64,000 nt of DNA from Eretmocerus hayati (lineage: Eukaryota; Arthropoda; Insecta; Hymenoptera; Aphelinidae), in contig CM056741.1 in assembly GCA_029851415.1 (NCBI GenBank), positions 163,605,685 through 163,669,684 of the forward strand. The letters run 5' to 3'. Below, in pieces: positions 36,828-48,850 of this stretch. Every line of letters begins with the position of its first letter. The first letter of the stretch is position 1. The notes under the pieces are model-generated. The model was not told the origin of the DNA. It saw only the letters and a list, made by a program, of their open reading frames with translations, and did not search any database. The position numbers and the translations under genes were made by a program.

Positions 36828-37769
36828 AGTCCCGAAGGGATAAAATATTTTGAGCCAGCTATCAAGTTGCTTTATGGAGCATTGTGAGAAAGGTTTGCAA
36901 AGATACGGAAGGATCGGCTCAAAAAGGAAACTATTGGCTTTTCTAGGTTCCATAAACTAGGTAGATTAGGAAAATGATGGTTTCAGATATAAGTCCATGT
37001 CAAATATAAGTACGTAGTAATTATTTCAGCCTCTTGATTACTTGCTTAATAATCTACATTTGATCTTACTCAAACACAGGGTGTTCACCGAGACTGTAAA
37101 TCCAGGGACTGTCGTGAAAAAAGAATCCATTACATGATATAGAATGTAATCTTTACATGTAAAAGAATCGACGACATTCTAGGATATCCCTTGAGAGATA
37201 AAGATCAAAATAAAAGTTTCCTTCTGACCAAAATTATGGACTTATTGTTTGTGCACTCTGATTCTGAATTCCCCAAACAATTTGGAAAAATTCATCAGGA
37301 TGTGTCTGGAAAACCTGGAATCATCATGAAAATTTATCGCGGAAGCTTCGTGGGCACCCTGAAATAGTTCATTGCGCTCTGATGCGAGGTCTAACTGTTT
37401 TGAAGCTGGAAATCAATGTTCTCCGATTGTAAAGAGGGGGAAATTTCCCTCTTGCTCCAAAACAGCCTAACCGATGATGCACATATTCCATTCTTTCGTA
37501 AGGTGACTGAACGTCAATTTCATGTTTCAAACCGGCAGAAGAAAGAGTGGTTTAGTCGCACTATAGAAAAAAAAAGTTAAATTTTAAGTAGAAAAGGTCA
37601 AGCTGCAGTCAGACAATGTACGCACGCATCCAATTCGAGCTATTCAACAGCAACTCTGCTCCCAAGTTATTTTGTTGTTTTTATCTTAAGAGACTCATCA
37701 AATATTTTTCAGATTTTTCGAAGATTCAAGGAGAACAGTCGCAAAGGTTGATTGTGCTATTCATTTCAG
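36828..37769. other. Unannotated DNA
   Basis: Nothing recognised. Confidence 0.4.
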
Positions 37770-37872
37770 GAAACCGAATGATTGCCGACTTACACTCATT
37801 TTTTTATGAAGATATGTTCAACTACAGTGAAATCGACAGAATACATCTGATTTTTTTCTTTGGGTTGCCAAG
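37770..37872 (+). CDS. Candidate internal exon (unidentified)
   Basis: An acceptor (TGTGCTATTCATTTCAG) precedes and a donor-like CAAG|GTAATA follows. The frame is open and reads NRMIADLHSFFYEDMFNYSE, then hydrophobic residues to the donor. Upstream codons are open too, so the acceptor is not strictly needed. No family was recognised and no neighbouring exon was found. Confidence 0.22.
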
Positions 37873-40835
37873 GTAATATATACTCACGATAACCTTGTTT
37901 CCTCTCCATCATACCACCTTAGGGTCTCGACAACCCGACATTTATCATGCATTCCACGAAACCCAATCCAATATACATTCTTCAGTCGCTGTACCAGTCG
38001 TAAATCTGTCCATCTCATTGTCAAATCTCGTGGTGCTTTACCTTTATCCTATCTAGATTACATTGTGGCATCTGATTGGGAAATTTCAAACTATCTTCAC
38101 TCACAATCAGCAGAGCAATAATACGAAAAAATAAAAATCACATGGAATCCAGAAGATTCATATAAATTTTCAAAATTTCTACGAGTTCCACGCAGAATTT
38201 TGAATTTGAATTTTCTCATTTTGGTATCTTTGTTCTGATATCAGAGAGATGACAGAAATGGTTCATGAATTTCATTTTTTGAATAGTTTCTACCTCTCCA
38301 TCCGAAATTTCAATTTTAGCTCTTTCTACAATTCTGAAATTGTTCTGAAAATATGAGCTCAGTCACAGAACCTTGTATAAGTTTCAACTCGGATTTGCTC
38401 AAAATGAGAATTTCAATACACCTACGGATTTCAATTCATCTCTCTTCCGAGTGTGCACATTTTCTGTACATATTTGTGAATTCAGAGGCCTGTATACCTA
38501 TAAGTATATCTTGAAATCCCATCGTGGCTTATACCGCTTCGAACTTTTGCATTAGAAAGCAGAGCTCGTACTTGGGGAATAGGAGTTTGAGAATTGAATA
38601 TGATACTAGTGTGGTGACATCTTTTGTGTATATCGAAACTGTTGAGGTTCCTCCGATACAAGGTATGACTATTTCAAAAATAAAGATAGGATTGAATCTT
38701 CGTTTCATTTGAATTCTAACATTTGGACTCAACAATGAAATTCTTTTCTTAGTTTAGGCTTAGATTTGAGTAATATGATGCTCCTAGTCTATCTGAATAA
38801 AGTTCCTGTGAAGAAATATTAAATTCAGGCATGAGTACTGAAAATAAACATACAACTCAAATAAACTCGAATGTAAACTCGAATATTTCAAATTTATCGT
38901 CACAACGTAGCAAAATATTACCACCCCTCGAATCAACATGCTGTAAGTTTGGTAAATATTTTATCCAACTTTGAAGCATATTTCGTCCTGTGTGAGTTTC
39001 TCCAATTCTTACAAGTACTATATTTCGCTCCAACATCGTTTATCCATGTCAACAAATTTTTTGAATTCAGGTCACTAGGTCGACTTTAGACTTGTTCCTG
39101 CACGCAATAGTGTACATCATCATCCAGGCGTGCTTGAAAAAATCCAAAAAAATACTGGACGAAATGAGTGTGAAATTTCAGCAAGAGCATTTCTCTAGCA
39201 AAAAATTCTTGTTTTTTTTAGTCAACATTTTTTCTCTCGCAAACGAGCGTTGCTCAGAAATAAAGCTCCGCATCTACGCGGACACACGAATTTCTGACTG
39301 AATATAAATGGTCGACGATTCCAACCCAATCAGGCTGAATTACCATCTAAAGCATCAAGCTTTCGTCAGTGCTTTCCCGTCAATCAGTATTTTACTCGTA
39401 GCCATAACGTTGAATGTCTCGCAAGTTTGCCTCAGTCTCAAACTTTTTTTCAAGCAAAAGTCGCGTTCTCGTATACTTAAGCGATCTTCTTCTTTGGGTT
39501 GCCCTCACGTTCTTGCCGTAGCAATTTTTCTTTGGGCTATATTGTATGCTATAGAGCAAGTGTATCTCGTCTCACAAGTTGGTCCATTTCTTTAGCCCAT
39601 GATCGACCCCGATTACGTCTCAGTTTCATCTCCATCACGCGCCGCTTTCTGTTAAACTGCTTCTCTTTCACAAAACTTTTCTGATGTATCTGAAATGAAT
39701 GAGCTTAAACCTGAAGCTATTTTGTCAAAACTTTTCTTTACTCTGATATTTCCCAACTCGGCTCGATTGCCACATTCGAAGATCAATTTAAAATCGACTC
39801 AATCGGATGACTTGTATTATTTCTTGATCCTCAAGGTTGATTTTCAGCATATTTGCATTGAGGCGATGTCGGGAACCAACATTTTTGGATTCACCAATAT
39901 TTTTATGACTTTCGAAGTAGTAGTGAGGTCGATGCTGAAAGATTCGCAGGATTTTCGATACTAGGTATCCATGATACTTCAGATATCTATTTGAAAATCA
40001 AAAACTCGAGAATGTAGGAAAGTATGCAATAGATATCGAACTTCCTTTTGAGTGATTCATTACTTTGCGGGATGATGTTTGCCTTCGAATGCTTGTGACG
40101 AATTCCTGGTGTAATATTCGATTCTTCAATGAATGATGTGAAAACTGATATTGACGTTTTCTTTTCGTGTTGTTTATTGAAAAATTACCCAACATTTTCG
40201 ATTGTCAGATGGCCCTAATTCATGTTACGCTAATTTTGCCGTTGTCAATTCGATCAATCTCCTTTTGATTTACATAAGATAAACTATATGTATACACGAC
40301 TCATTCCCTGGATACTTAATCGGAAATCTAACCCTTTCTACACTGAGCAACTTTGACATATGAAAAAAATTTTCTTCCGACCAGAAAACATTATTATGTT
40401 GGTACACATTAGACGAAAAAAACTGCATTCGAGTGTTTTGAAAATTCCACGCGTTTCGCCTCTAGAAGACTTGTTGAATCAAATTTCGGGGAAATTCTTG
40501 TGAGACTTAGATCCTTCTTGGCTGAGTTATTTTTTGTAATTTTTTTCAGAATTCTTCATCCAATTGTATCAAAATTATCGCCATTATTTTGTCACCCCGT
40601 GTGTCCATTTTTTGGGCATTTTTGTAGAGAAGGGTTGACATTTGCGGCCTGGCATTTCAAAGCTAAAAAGTTTCGATTTATGCAGGCTTAGATTGATCGA
40701 ACAGGTCAGATATTCCTTCTCTGTCATCAACTTGAGCGATCGGTCCAGAGTGAGTCATGTCATTCCGAGAAAATTACACGGTAGACGAGCACAAGATGGA
40801 AAAGAATGAGCCGAGATACTTAATACCAATCTAAC
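37873..40835. other. Unannotated DNA with unrecognised hydrophobic frames
   Basis: Three successive plus-strand frames at 39092-39301, 39308-39595 and 39695-39964 have hydrophobic stretches. The last has FTNIFMTFEVVVRSMLKDSQ after an acceptor-like TTGATTTTCAG. They are loosely reminiscent of chemoreceptor segments, but I could not align any to a defined motif and do not call a gene. Confidence 0.3.
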
Positions 40836-41163
40836 CAGCAGAGGTCATCACATCCGGATCACGGATTTGGCTGAAACTTTGGAAACAGTCTTCTTTTAAC
40901 ACAAAAAGATGAAACCCAAAATCATGGACCCTAACGCTCAAACGTTTCCGAGCTACAGCTAAGGACAATAGCATTGCAGGTATACCTATATTCATGATTT
41001 TTAACATGGGCCCATATGGGTAATGCTAATGTCCATAGCTGTAGCTCGGGAACGTTTGAGCGTTAGGGTCTATAATTTTGGATTTCATTTTTTTTGTATT
41101 GAAAGAAGACCATTCCCGAAGTTTCAGCCAAATCCGTGATCCGGATGTGATGACCTCTACTGG
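40836..41163. mobile_element. P-family palindromic element, copy 3 (best preserved)
   Basis: The ends CCAGCAGAGGTCATCACATC and, inverted, CCAGTAGAGGTCATCACATC match over more than 45 bp with few differences. They continue through CGGATTTGGCTGAAACTT. Inner arms carry CTAACGCTCAAACGTTTCC and its mirror, and the centre carries GGGCCCATATGGGTAATGC as in copy 2. No coding capacity. Confidence 0.9.
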
Positions 41164-41340
41164 TAAGTATTTTTTGGCACAAACAGTTACCAAGCTAGAA
41201 AATTAAAATCAGCAACTGACAAAGTTGATGAATTTACTTTGGACCCCCTTCATTTCTCTTCAGATCATTCTGGACCAATACTCTTTTCTTGTGGCTGAAT
41301 TTTAGAATACGCGTAAAGGCAAGATCATATTGAAAATCGT

Positions 41341-41344
<4 letters not shown>

Positions 41345-41376
<32 letters not shown>
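41345..41376 (+). repeat. Poly(A) tract
   Basis: About 32 consecutive A residues follow TTAT. No retrotransposon 3' end was recognised upstream, so it may be either a retro-insertion tail or a homopolymer expansion. Confidence 0.9.
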
Positions 41377-41380
<4 letters not shown>

Positions 41381-41840
41381 CAAAAGTGAGCTCTTTGAGC
41401 TAAACATCTAACTCGTGCCCCATTTGGTTATAAAAGAAGTCACGTTAATTCCACCCTTTTTGCGCGCTTTTGCGGTCAAAGAAGTTGAAACTCGCCAAGT
41501 TCAGTATTATAGTCTCCTTCTTTCATTTTGCAAAAAAAAAAAAGAAGAAGAAGTCAGTAGTACTAACAGCAGGCAGCTAATGAGTTTCACGCCCCAAGCG
41601 TCTCAAGCTCTCATCGTGCTTCTGCATTCGTAAATAATACAAAAAAAATGGTTAGGTCATTCTCCGGTCTATTCTGATGAACCTATCCTATTCACCCTAA
41701 ATCCTTAAACACATTTTCACCCACACTCGACAGACACAAACATCAGCTCTTATAGATATACTCAGAGAGTATGTATCGGCTCATCGTCCTTGGATTGTCG
41801 GATATCGCCGTGTCTAATGTAATTGCTACTGTGGCTCTGA

Positions 41841-41880
41841 TGTTGCTGCTGCTGCTGCTGTTGTTGTTGTCGTTGTGGTT
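41841..41880 (+). repeat. GCT/GTT trinucleotide microsatellite
   Basis: TTGCTGCTGCTGCTGCTG runs into TTGTTGTTGTCGTTG. It is not in a supported reading frame. Confidence 0.9.
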
Positions 41881-42533
41881 GTCCTGTCCATCAGGATGTT
41901 CTCAGGGAAACTGGTTGCGCTCATAGGAGTAGATATAGGAATAGCAGTGGTAGTAGTAACAGGCGCAGATTGTCGAAGGATGAATTTGGGCTTTGAGGGC
42001 GTTTCAGGAGATCTGTTGTATAGTTATAGTATTAGTATCACTATATATACGACATTGAATGGGAAAATCGATGAGGCTGTTTTGGAAGAGGAAAGTTACG
42101 GTGTGTCACGTATGGAGAGGCTGAAATTACGATGTACCCTGATTTTGTGATTTTGGTTTTTTTGGATTTCGTTGCTTTTGATCTGGTTGCTCATGCGATG
42201 TGCTGTCTGAAAGATAATATATGAAATTACTAATCATGTAAGATGGAATACTATGGATTTTAGTGATTCAATGGTTTCGTATCCGAAATTAATCGTTTGT
42301 TGAATCACTTATCTCAGCTACTTCGGTTGGAACAAATTTCAAATTATCAATTATTGAATTTCAACTAATCGTGATAAGATTCAATCATATAATTGAAAAT
42401 TTTTTAGAAAATCAGCCTATCAAACGGGAATAATGAATAAGTGAGGGATATGAATGATATGATAGACCTGTCACGTGGGAATTTATGGAAAGTCGATATA
42501 GAATTGTGGAAGATTCAGCGATTAATTTTACAT

Positions 42534-42611
42534 GGGGACCGCGGAGATTCGAACCCGGAGCATTCTTTACGGAAGCTCAGCCCAGTGTCCTAACCACTGG
42601 ACCACGACCGC
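42534..42611 (-). ncRNA. tRNA-derived SINE head or tRNA pseudogene
   Basis: On the minus strand TGGTCCAGTGG fits an A box and GGTTCGAATCT (42555-42545) fits a B box with one mismatch. Folding gives a D stem GTCC/GGAC, a mostly paired acceptor (one C-C mismatch), a weak anticodon stem around CTGAGCT (anticodon would be GAG), a variable region of about 10 nt, and a T stem with one mismatch. The mismatches and unusual anticodon argue against a working tRNA. A SINE head or pseudogene is more likely; the SINE body and tail downstream (toward 42480) were not identified. Confidence 0.65.
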
Positions 42612-43192
42612 CTACGTTTCCAACTTCTCATCGACTTACATCTCTGAAGACAGAATCTGAGGATGACCGCGTTGCATTTATTTAATGCTTGGCGCGTAAG
42701 TGACGTACGTCAGAGACTCTTCAACAAGAAAGAAACAAAAAAATACATGCTGGAATTTTATATCAACACGTGGTTGAATTTTGAAGCATGGTATCAACAA
42801 TCCAGTAATTTTGGTTTTCATTCGAACGATAGGATTCCACGAGTAGTGATCGAGGTTCGATTAATTTTTCAATCAGATTATTGAAAAGTCTGATTGTTTT
42901 CCGTCTACCTATATTCTCCCACAGTATGGGTACTATTCTTCAACTCAGAAGTACCGCTCTTGCACATTGTCGTCATTGACCGATGCAGAATTGATATTCG
43001 ATATAGAATTCACGTGCGTATCGCAATGAAAAATTTGCGTAGTTTCAGGATCAGTTTTCATCGAGATATATGTCAATCGTCCAACGCTATATTCCAAAGA
43101 TTTTCATTTTTTTCTCAAACTCATGTTGAAATCCTTATCTATGTATAAATACAGTGAACACAAGTGTACAAAATATCATTTCAAAAAAAGAA
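42612..43192. other. Unannotated DNA
   Basis: Nothing recognised. Confidence 0.4.
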
Positions 43193-43430
43193 TTTATACG
43201 ACTCAACGCGGAAACTGCGTGTTTCTTTCCTCGTTGTGCGAGGAAGCATAGAAACACGCAGTTTTCACGTCTCGCAGTTATAAAACGGCATATGCATCGA
43301 GTGCCAAAAAACTATGTTTTTCACGATAACCTTGTTTGGACGTCGGCGAACAAAGTTATCGCAAAGAACAAAGTTTTTTGGCACTCGACGCATAATATAC
43401 TATTTTGAAACCGGAAAATCTTAGGCGCAA
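43193..43430. repeat. Two consecutive long hairpins (H-like)
   Basis: Hairpin one spans 43212-43264 (AAACTGCGTGTTTC with GAAACACGCAGTTT, inner CCTCG/CGAGG). Hairpin two spans 43293-43392 (TGC.TCGAGTGCCAAAAAAC with GTTTTTTGGCACTCGACGCA, inner CGATAACCTTGTTT / AACAAAGTTATCG). ACGCG and ATACTATTTTGAAA at the borders echo H-family boundaries. Confidence 0.8.
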
Positions 43431-44292
43431 CACGTTGCCAAATGTCTACTTCACTCGATGCGTTTACAAAGAAACTTTTTGATAATTTTTTGCAAAAGCT
43501 TTCGTAAATTGTACAGGTACAGGGAGTCAGAGTCATAAAGAGAGAGTACTAGAAGAGCAAGTAGTAGAGGCCGATGTAATTGTCGGCCTTATCGATCCGC
43601 GCCTGACCCGCTTTTGCCATACTATACATACAATATATATCTATATACATATATGTATACATATAATAGTGCCACAGTCTCGTGAAGTCGGCTGGCTCGG
43701 CTGCAACGTTGGTGGTGGGCTCATAACAAAAGCCACCCTTCATACTCTACCGCTTCGTATGTGAGCTCTGCACTTTGCAGGGTTTCCTTTTACTGATACC
43801 ATCCTCGACTCTCGGTGATTTCCAGCCGCACCACCTGGCATCTCTCATGCATAAATCTACTCATCTTATATACTCTACCCAATCCTCTTTACAGAATTAC
43901 ATTTGAATATTAGCCCCTACGTATAACCTTCAAATCTCGATTCAATTCTTCTATATATCATAGGAATATTCGTGTCTTGTTCATCAAATTCTACTTTTAT
44001 ACCGTAGGCGGATAGGTATAATAAAAATTGAGAATATCGGTTGAATTCGTTCTGGTTCATGTGGTATGTATATGTCTGTTAGCAGTGAGATATTGAAGCT
44101 TTTATCGGATAACTCGAATCACCCACGAGATGAAGATATGGGGGGAAGAGTAAGAGGAAAGAAATCTACTCGATTGCTTTATCTTGGCCCTTGATGTACA
44201 CTCTTTCGATCGAGAAGTGAGATTATCTTATGCTACGATATTGCCGCTAGAGAAGACGGCGATTGGCTCGAATCTTCTTACCTTATACTTAC
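43431..44292. other. Unannotated DNA
   Basis: An AT palindrome-like run (ATACATATATGTATACATAT) lies near 43646; nothing else was recognised. Confidence 0.4.
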
Positions 44293-44408
44293 TGGATTTT
44301 TATCTTGAGAGCAGCTCTTCTATATCACGAGATTCTAGTGTCTTTTCTACTAAATGAGCCTTTAGCCAGTCGAGTGGTTGCCATGATCCTTTTTGTTGTA
44401 CCGAGTTT
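44293..44408 (-). CDS. Candidate terminal coding exon, minus strand (unidentified)
   Basis: Read on the minus strand, TTTGATATCAG could be an acceptor at 44409. The frame then reads on through KGSWQPLDWLKAHLVEKTLE and SRDIEELLSR to TAA at 44302-44300. A GTAAGT lies ten bases after the stop, so if spliced this would be a stop-containing exon with an intron in the 3' UTR. Codon use looks more coding-like than nearby frames. The family is not recognised, and an upstream exon was not found. Confidence 0.28.
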
Positions 44409-44747
44409 CTGATATCAAATTTAATGTGTAAGTAATGGTTGGTGCGGATGATTTTGTTCTTGTGAGTAATGGAGTTGTGTGAGTTTACAGTGTGGCATGT
44501 TTTTATAACGATTTTTTGGACTGTGTGGAATTGTGAGTGATTACGAAATTTGTATGCTGTAGAGTTTTCTATTCTGACCCCATCAGATATTATTCTAACC
44601 AAAAAATCTACGGTGTGAGAATTAGACGGATCTGGTTGGAATTTTGGAAATCATTTCTCTTTAGTAGCATCAAGATACGAATCTGGAACCTCAGAGTGTC
44701 ACACTTAATTGTTTCCGACTTATGAGCTAACTGGCGGTAAGTTGTTC

Positions 44748-45117
44748 AAAGTCACAGTGGGACTTACGAGAAGAGCACCAGGTCTGCGGAACACGGATCT
44801 TGAATGAAACGAATGACACTCTGGGCATCATCTTGTTTTGGTGAAAAATGAAGGTATCTCCAAGGGTTTGATTCAATGGGCCTTCTATCCCGAGATACAG
44901 CTAATGGAGGTTAGCATTGTCAGTACATCTATAGGTGTCATTTCAACATGGACTATATGTACAATGCTAACCTCCACGGCTGTATCTCGGGATAGAAGGC
45001 CCGTTGAATCAAACCCTTGGAGATACCTTCATTTTTCACCAAAACAAGAAGATTTCCAAAGTTTCGTCAAGATCCAAGACCCGCAAGGTTGGACTTTGCC
45101 AGTTCCACTATGACTCT
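44748..45117. mobile_element. P-family palindromic element, copy 4 (second subfamily)
   Basis: The ends CAAAGTCACAGTGGGACTTAC and, inverted, CAGAGTCATAGTGGAACTGGC pair. Arms carry GAAGGTATCTCCAAGGGTTTG and CTATCCCGAGATACAGC with their mirrors, and the centre has GGTTAGCATTG / CAATGCTAACC. The arm words differ from copies 1 and 3, but the overall plan, the GAAACT block and the central AATGCTAA words are shared. Confidence 0.85.
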
Positions 45118-45174
45118 GAACCACTCAATTATACTTACGGATTATTGTAATATTTTCTCTCTAACTGGATATAT

Positions 45175-45300
45175 GCAGCAGAGCTAATGTAATAGCCTGG
45201 AACTCAGACATGCTTGAGCGTTAGACCCTGTAACCTTAATTATCCTCACCTGCTGCTAAAAAAGAATGATTCCCAGGAATGTGGCTGAATCCCAACTCTT
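45175..45300 (+). mobile_element. Half copy (right arm) of a P-family element
   Basis: GCTAATGTAATAGCCTGGAAC, CTTGAGCGTTAGACCCTGTA, GATTCCCAGGAATGTGGCTGAATCCC follow the order of the right arm of copy 3. The left arm is missing. The 100-codon frame from 45266 begins in this fragment and is not considered a gene. Confidence 0.55.
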
Positions 45301-45564
45301 GAGACCCTTGGACTCCTATTGTGAGTCGAGCAATCGATTGATGTGTAGTTGCTTTATGTCCAGGGTAGTGACTCTTGGGTTGAGTTTAAGATACTATGGG
45401 TTTAAATACTGTTTCGCCCCGATCCATACGATAGAGTTTGTCAAAATGACTGTGAAACCCATAAAGTATGTCGAGAAGGATAAAAAATCATATCTAATGT
45501 CATTGAAATGGCACAAGTGTAGAGTTGGTGATAATTTTTGCTTGCCATTTAACCCACAACTGGC

Positions 45565-45949
45565 TTGACAAGGAAAGGTCTAACTTTGCGGAACGCGAAT
45601 CTTGATGAAACTTTGGAAATCATCTTGCTTAAGGGAGTAATGAAGGTATCATCACGAAACTCTGAGAATCATTTTGTTATGGTGAGAAATGAAGGTATCT
45701 CCAAGGATTTTGTCGCATGTGGGTCTCCTGTTCTGAGATACAGCTATGGAGAATTAGCATTGCCAATATAGGTCCATGTTGAAAATGACACACATACAGA
45801 TACTGTCAATGCTAACCTCCTTGGCTGTATCTCAGGATAGGAGGCCCATTGGACTTAACCCTTGGAGATACCTTCATTTTCTACCAAAATAAGATGATTC
45901 CCAGAGTTTCGTGAAGATCCGTGTTCCACAGACCTCGTGCTCTCCTTGG
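45565..45949. mobile_element. P-family palindromic element, copy 5 (second subfamily)
   Basis: The ends pair as GACAAGGAAAGGTCTAACTTTG with the inverse of GGAGAGCACGAGGTCTGTGG. Arms repeat the GAAGGTATCTCCAAGG and TGAGATACAGC words of copy 4. The left arm has an internal duplication in which AATGAAGGTATC and GAAACTCTGAGAATCA occur twice, so it is longer than the right arm. Confidence 0.8.
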
Positions 45950-47850
45950 GAGTTCAAATTGAAAATATCACGTGAAGGATATGATATTTGTTTAATTCCA
46001 GTCTTTCCTTTTGACTTCGTCGGTCAAACAGGTAGAGACCTGTCTTAGTTCATTTCAATACTCGTCGATATACTCCGTGGCTTACGAGAAATTTATGTTC
46101 CAAGACGATCAGAGTGACAAGAGCAAAGTCGATTTTCATGATCTCTTGTATAGGTGACTCTCAAATTGGCCGCTTAAAAAATCTTGAATATTAATTTTTT
46201 GCAATGCTAATCCAATATACCATTGGAGGAACATTTATCTGTTGATTACGCTTGGATCAATTTGAATCCCCAAATATAGTGATTTTTTTGTGAGTAGGTT
46301 CAGCATCACGATACCAATCTTAATGAACAAGAGAGCATTCATTGCAAATTTTGACATCATCAGCAATGCCTGTGAAAATTTTGCGTATCAATTTTAAAAA
46401 ATTATATCATACAGTGATAACCCGCCTTCGCAATTATCAGAAGTAATCTCAAGAGATATAAATATGTTAGCATGTCTGTGCCAGACTATAGAGCTCATCG
46501 CCAATGCAATACCACACCTCTTTTGCCAGACAGTCTCGTGCTCATAAGATATATCACAGCGTGTAAATGAGCGAACACCGCGTTACAATTCACTTCCATA
46601 GACGCGAATGAGTATGGTCTATTTTTAGATTAGAGACTCTGTGTGCATATAAGTATAATGCAACTCTCGCTTTGTCCATCGAATACCCTCGCGAACTCGT
46701 TTAATGTTTGCACTGATAATACCTCTTCCAGGAGTTTGCTACAATGAAGGTGATTCTAAATCTGCCCATTTTCTTTCTCCCTCTGGCTTCTTTTTTATGT
46801 ACGCAAAAATATACCGCAAGCTTTCTATTTCACTGCTGCGGGCTTCACCTACTACGTTTCCATTATTTGTTTGTATCCCAGTTGAAGACTGACTTTACCC
46901 CATTTTTAGTCCTTTTTTGCGGGAGAAAGAAAAATTAGGGCATCCAGTTAAAATTTGAGAGATGAATATTTCAGGGTTTACGAGTTATTTTTCTCGTTTT
47001 TAGACTATGAAAATTGTCAATCGATGGGAGATGGTAAAATTAAGCATTTTCCTAAATTCGTTAATTGATTACAAGACAGAGAAGAGGTGACATTTTGGAT
47101 GCGATTTCAGGATTTGGATGGAAGTGAAGCTCAACCACATCATTTGCGATGATTAATACGTTGTGGCATCAACGTAGCGGCCAAGTAAAAGTTGTCGGAA
47201 TAAATCGTGAAATCAGATTCTCTGTTTGCGTACATCAAAGTATTCATTTGATACGAGTGAAATTTGCACCACTGAACAAAATCTGAAATAAATACTTAAC
47301 AGAAATTCGAGCATATAATGCAATATCTCGTTTCCATAAGAGAAACAGCTAGTCATTCGTTATGTTTTGCAATGGCAAATGGGGCTAATTACGGACGTTG
47401 CACGCAACACAGAAAGTAGAGTTTTTGTTGAAAGAATAATTCAGCTGCAGGGGTGACCTTTCAAAAGATCGGATTGATCTCATATTACTCTATTGTTTCG
47501 TATATGCAAGCTGAAATATGGATCTTTTGCACCATATTGGAGATTTTGATGAATTTCTTTAGGCCTGGTGAGCCAGTGAACATTATTTTTTGAACGCTTT
47601 TATTTATAATGGTATATTTTCTCTGAGAATTCTCATTATTCACTCGCTTCATTCGCTACGTATGTCTCTCAAGTTCAGTACGGGGAAAAAGACTTTCCAA
47701 AATACCATAACCTTCATTCTCATAGGAGCAATTAGCGTAATGGGGAATATTGTCAATATCACTTTTTAATTTCTTCTCAAAAACTCAATTTTTCAAAATC
47801 TTCTAAAATGTGAACTACCGGGAGATATTTATCAAATCGAGTGTGATTCT
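45950..47850. other. Unannotated AT-rich DNA
   Basis: Nothing supportable recognised. Confidence 0.4.
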
Positions 47851-48033
47851 GTCTCAGAGGCGAGAATGTTTGTTTTCGCACACCGAATGATACTTTTGGG
47901 CAAGAACTGAAGAAGGAACTTGATTTTCATGTCCTGGAAGCTGGGCTTTCACCTCCACCCCGGCTTGCCCCCATCGGCGTGAGACAGTGATACGCCCTGC
48001 CAGCGAGCAGTTTAGAGTGGTGCCAGACCATAT

Positions 48034-48242
48034 CCACCACGACGCGGTTCTCACGCTACGACATCGCACGACATGGCCCGACACGGCTCGCGATTCATTC
48101 GGTTAATTCCAACCATCCGTGGGATTGATAGGACCGGGATTGGGTTATGAAAATGAATCAAATCTGTCGATGGTTTAGCTCATCGGAATGAATCGCGAGT
48201 CGTACCGGGTCATGTCGTGTGATGTTGTGTGATGTCGTGGTG
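48034..48242. repeat. Foldback with TCGTG-rich arms
   Basis: The left arm 48034-48100 (CACGACGCGG through GGCTCGCGATTCATTC) pairs imperfectly with the right arm 48186-48242 (GAATGAATCGCGAGTCG through GATGTCGTGGTG). Within the right arm TGTCGTGTGATG, TTGTGTGATG and TCGTGGTG are tandem near-copies. It lies inside a GC-richer island from about 47850 to 48850. Confidence 0.75.
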
Positions 48243-48497
48243 TGAAAATTGTGTCATGGTGGGTTGACTGTCATCATCCTCAGAAAGACGGACATTACCA
48301 AGTCACGAATGGCTCAGCGATGACCGATTTTCCTTCCCGACTACCGGATTTCGGCCTCGGCCTCCAGCACAAGGTTGAAATTCTCCCTTCGGTGGGGGGG
48401 GGGGGGGTGGGACTCTTCTAGGCTTTTTTGGAGCCTAAGGAGCCCCTCGGGTTGCCGTATGATGAGTCCTCTAGGTTCGCTTTATGACCGTCGCTAG

Positions 48498-48848
48498 GTG
48501 GCTCCAACACAAGTCCCTAGACTCACTCATTCCCGGGCACCGCATGGAGATGTGATGGTTTCCACGCTCCGGCGGGCGTTGACTGGGCCCGAGAACTTAT
48601 CAGACTCTAAATATAAGGCTGGAAAATCGAGTTGTTTCGACCCTCGTTGCGGGTACAGATTGAAGAAGAGGGCCCAAATTATCAAGAGTGTGCGAAAAAC
48701 ACCTCGCCTAAGTGTCGACCACAATTTTCTCGTACAGTTCATGGAAAGATGCGCGGGGTGCTCTTCGATTATTCTCATAATAGTTCCAATCTTAGCCCGT
48801 AGCATTGGTCGGAAACACGGTCTTCGGAAAGTATCCCTTATTGTGTGA
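48498..48848 (+). other. Open frame of 116 codons in GC-richer island (unrecognised)
   Basis: This is one of the longest plus-strand frames outside a palindrome, starting with a GTG codon in a frame open slightly further upstream. It has KYKAGKSSCFDPRCGYRLKK in its middle and a hydrophobic stretch (SSIILIIVPILA) near the end. I recognise no domain. The opposite strand is also open for 92 codons, which is common in GC-richer sequence, so coding is doubtful. A 14-G run lies just upstream at 48394-48407. Confidence 0.2.
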
Positions 48849-48850
48849 AA

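Noticed and set aside
39092..39964. Three successive plus frames with hydrophobic segments
   Set aside because: Different frames, stops between them, and no defined receptor motif; too weak to annotate as a pseudogene.
42534..42611. Functional tRNA gene
   Set aside because: Acceptor and T-stem mismatches, a weak anticodon stem and a GAG anticodon with only a ~10-nt variable region argue against function.
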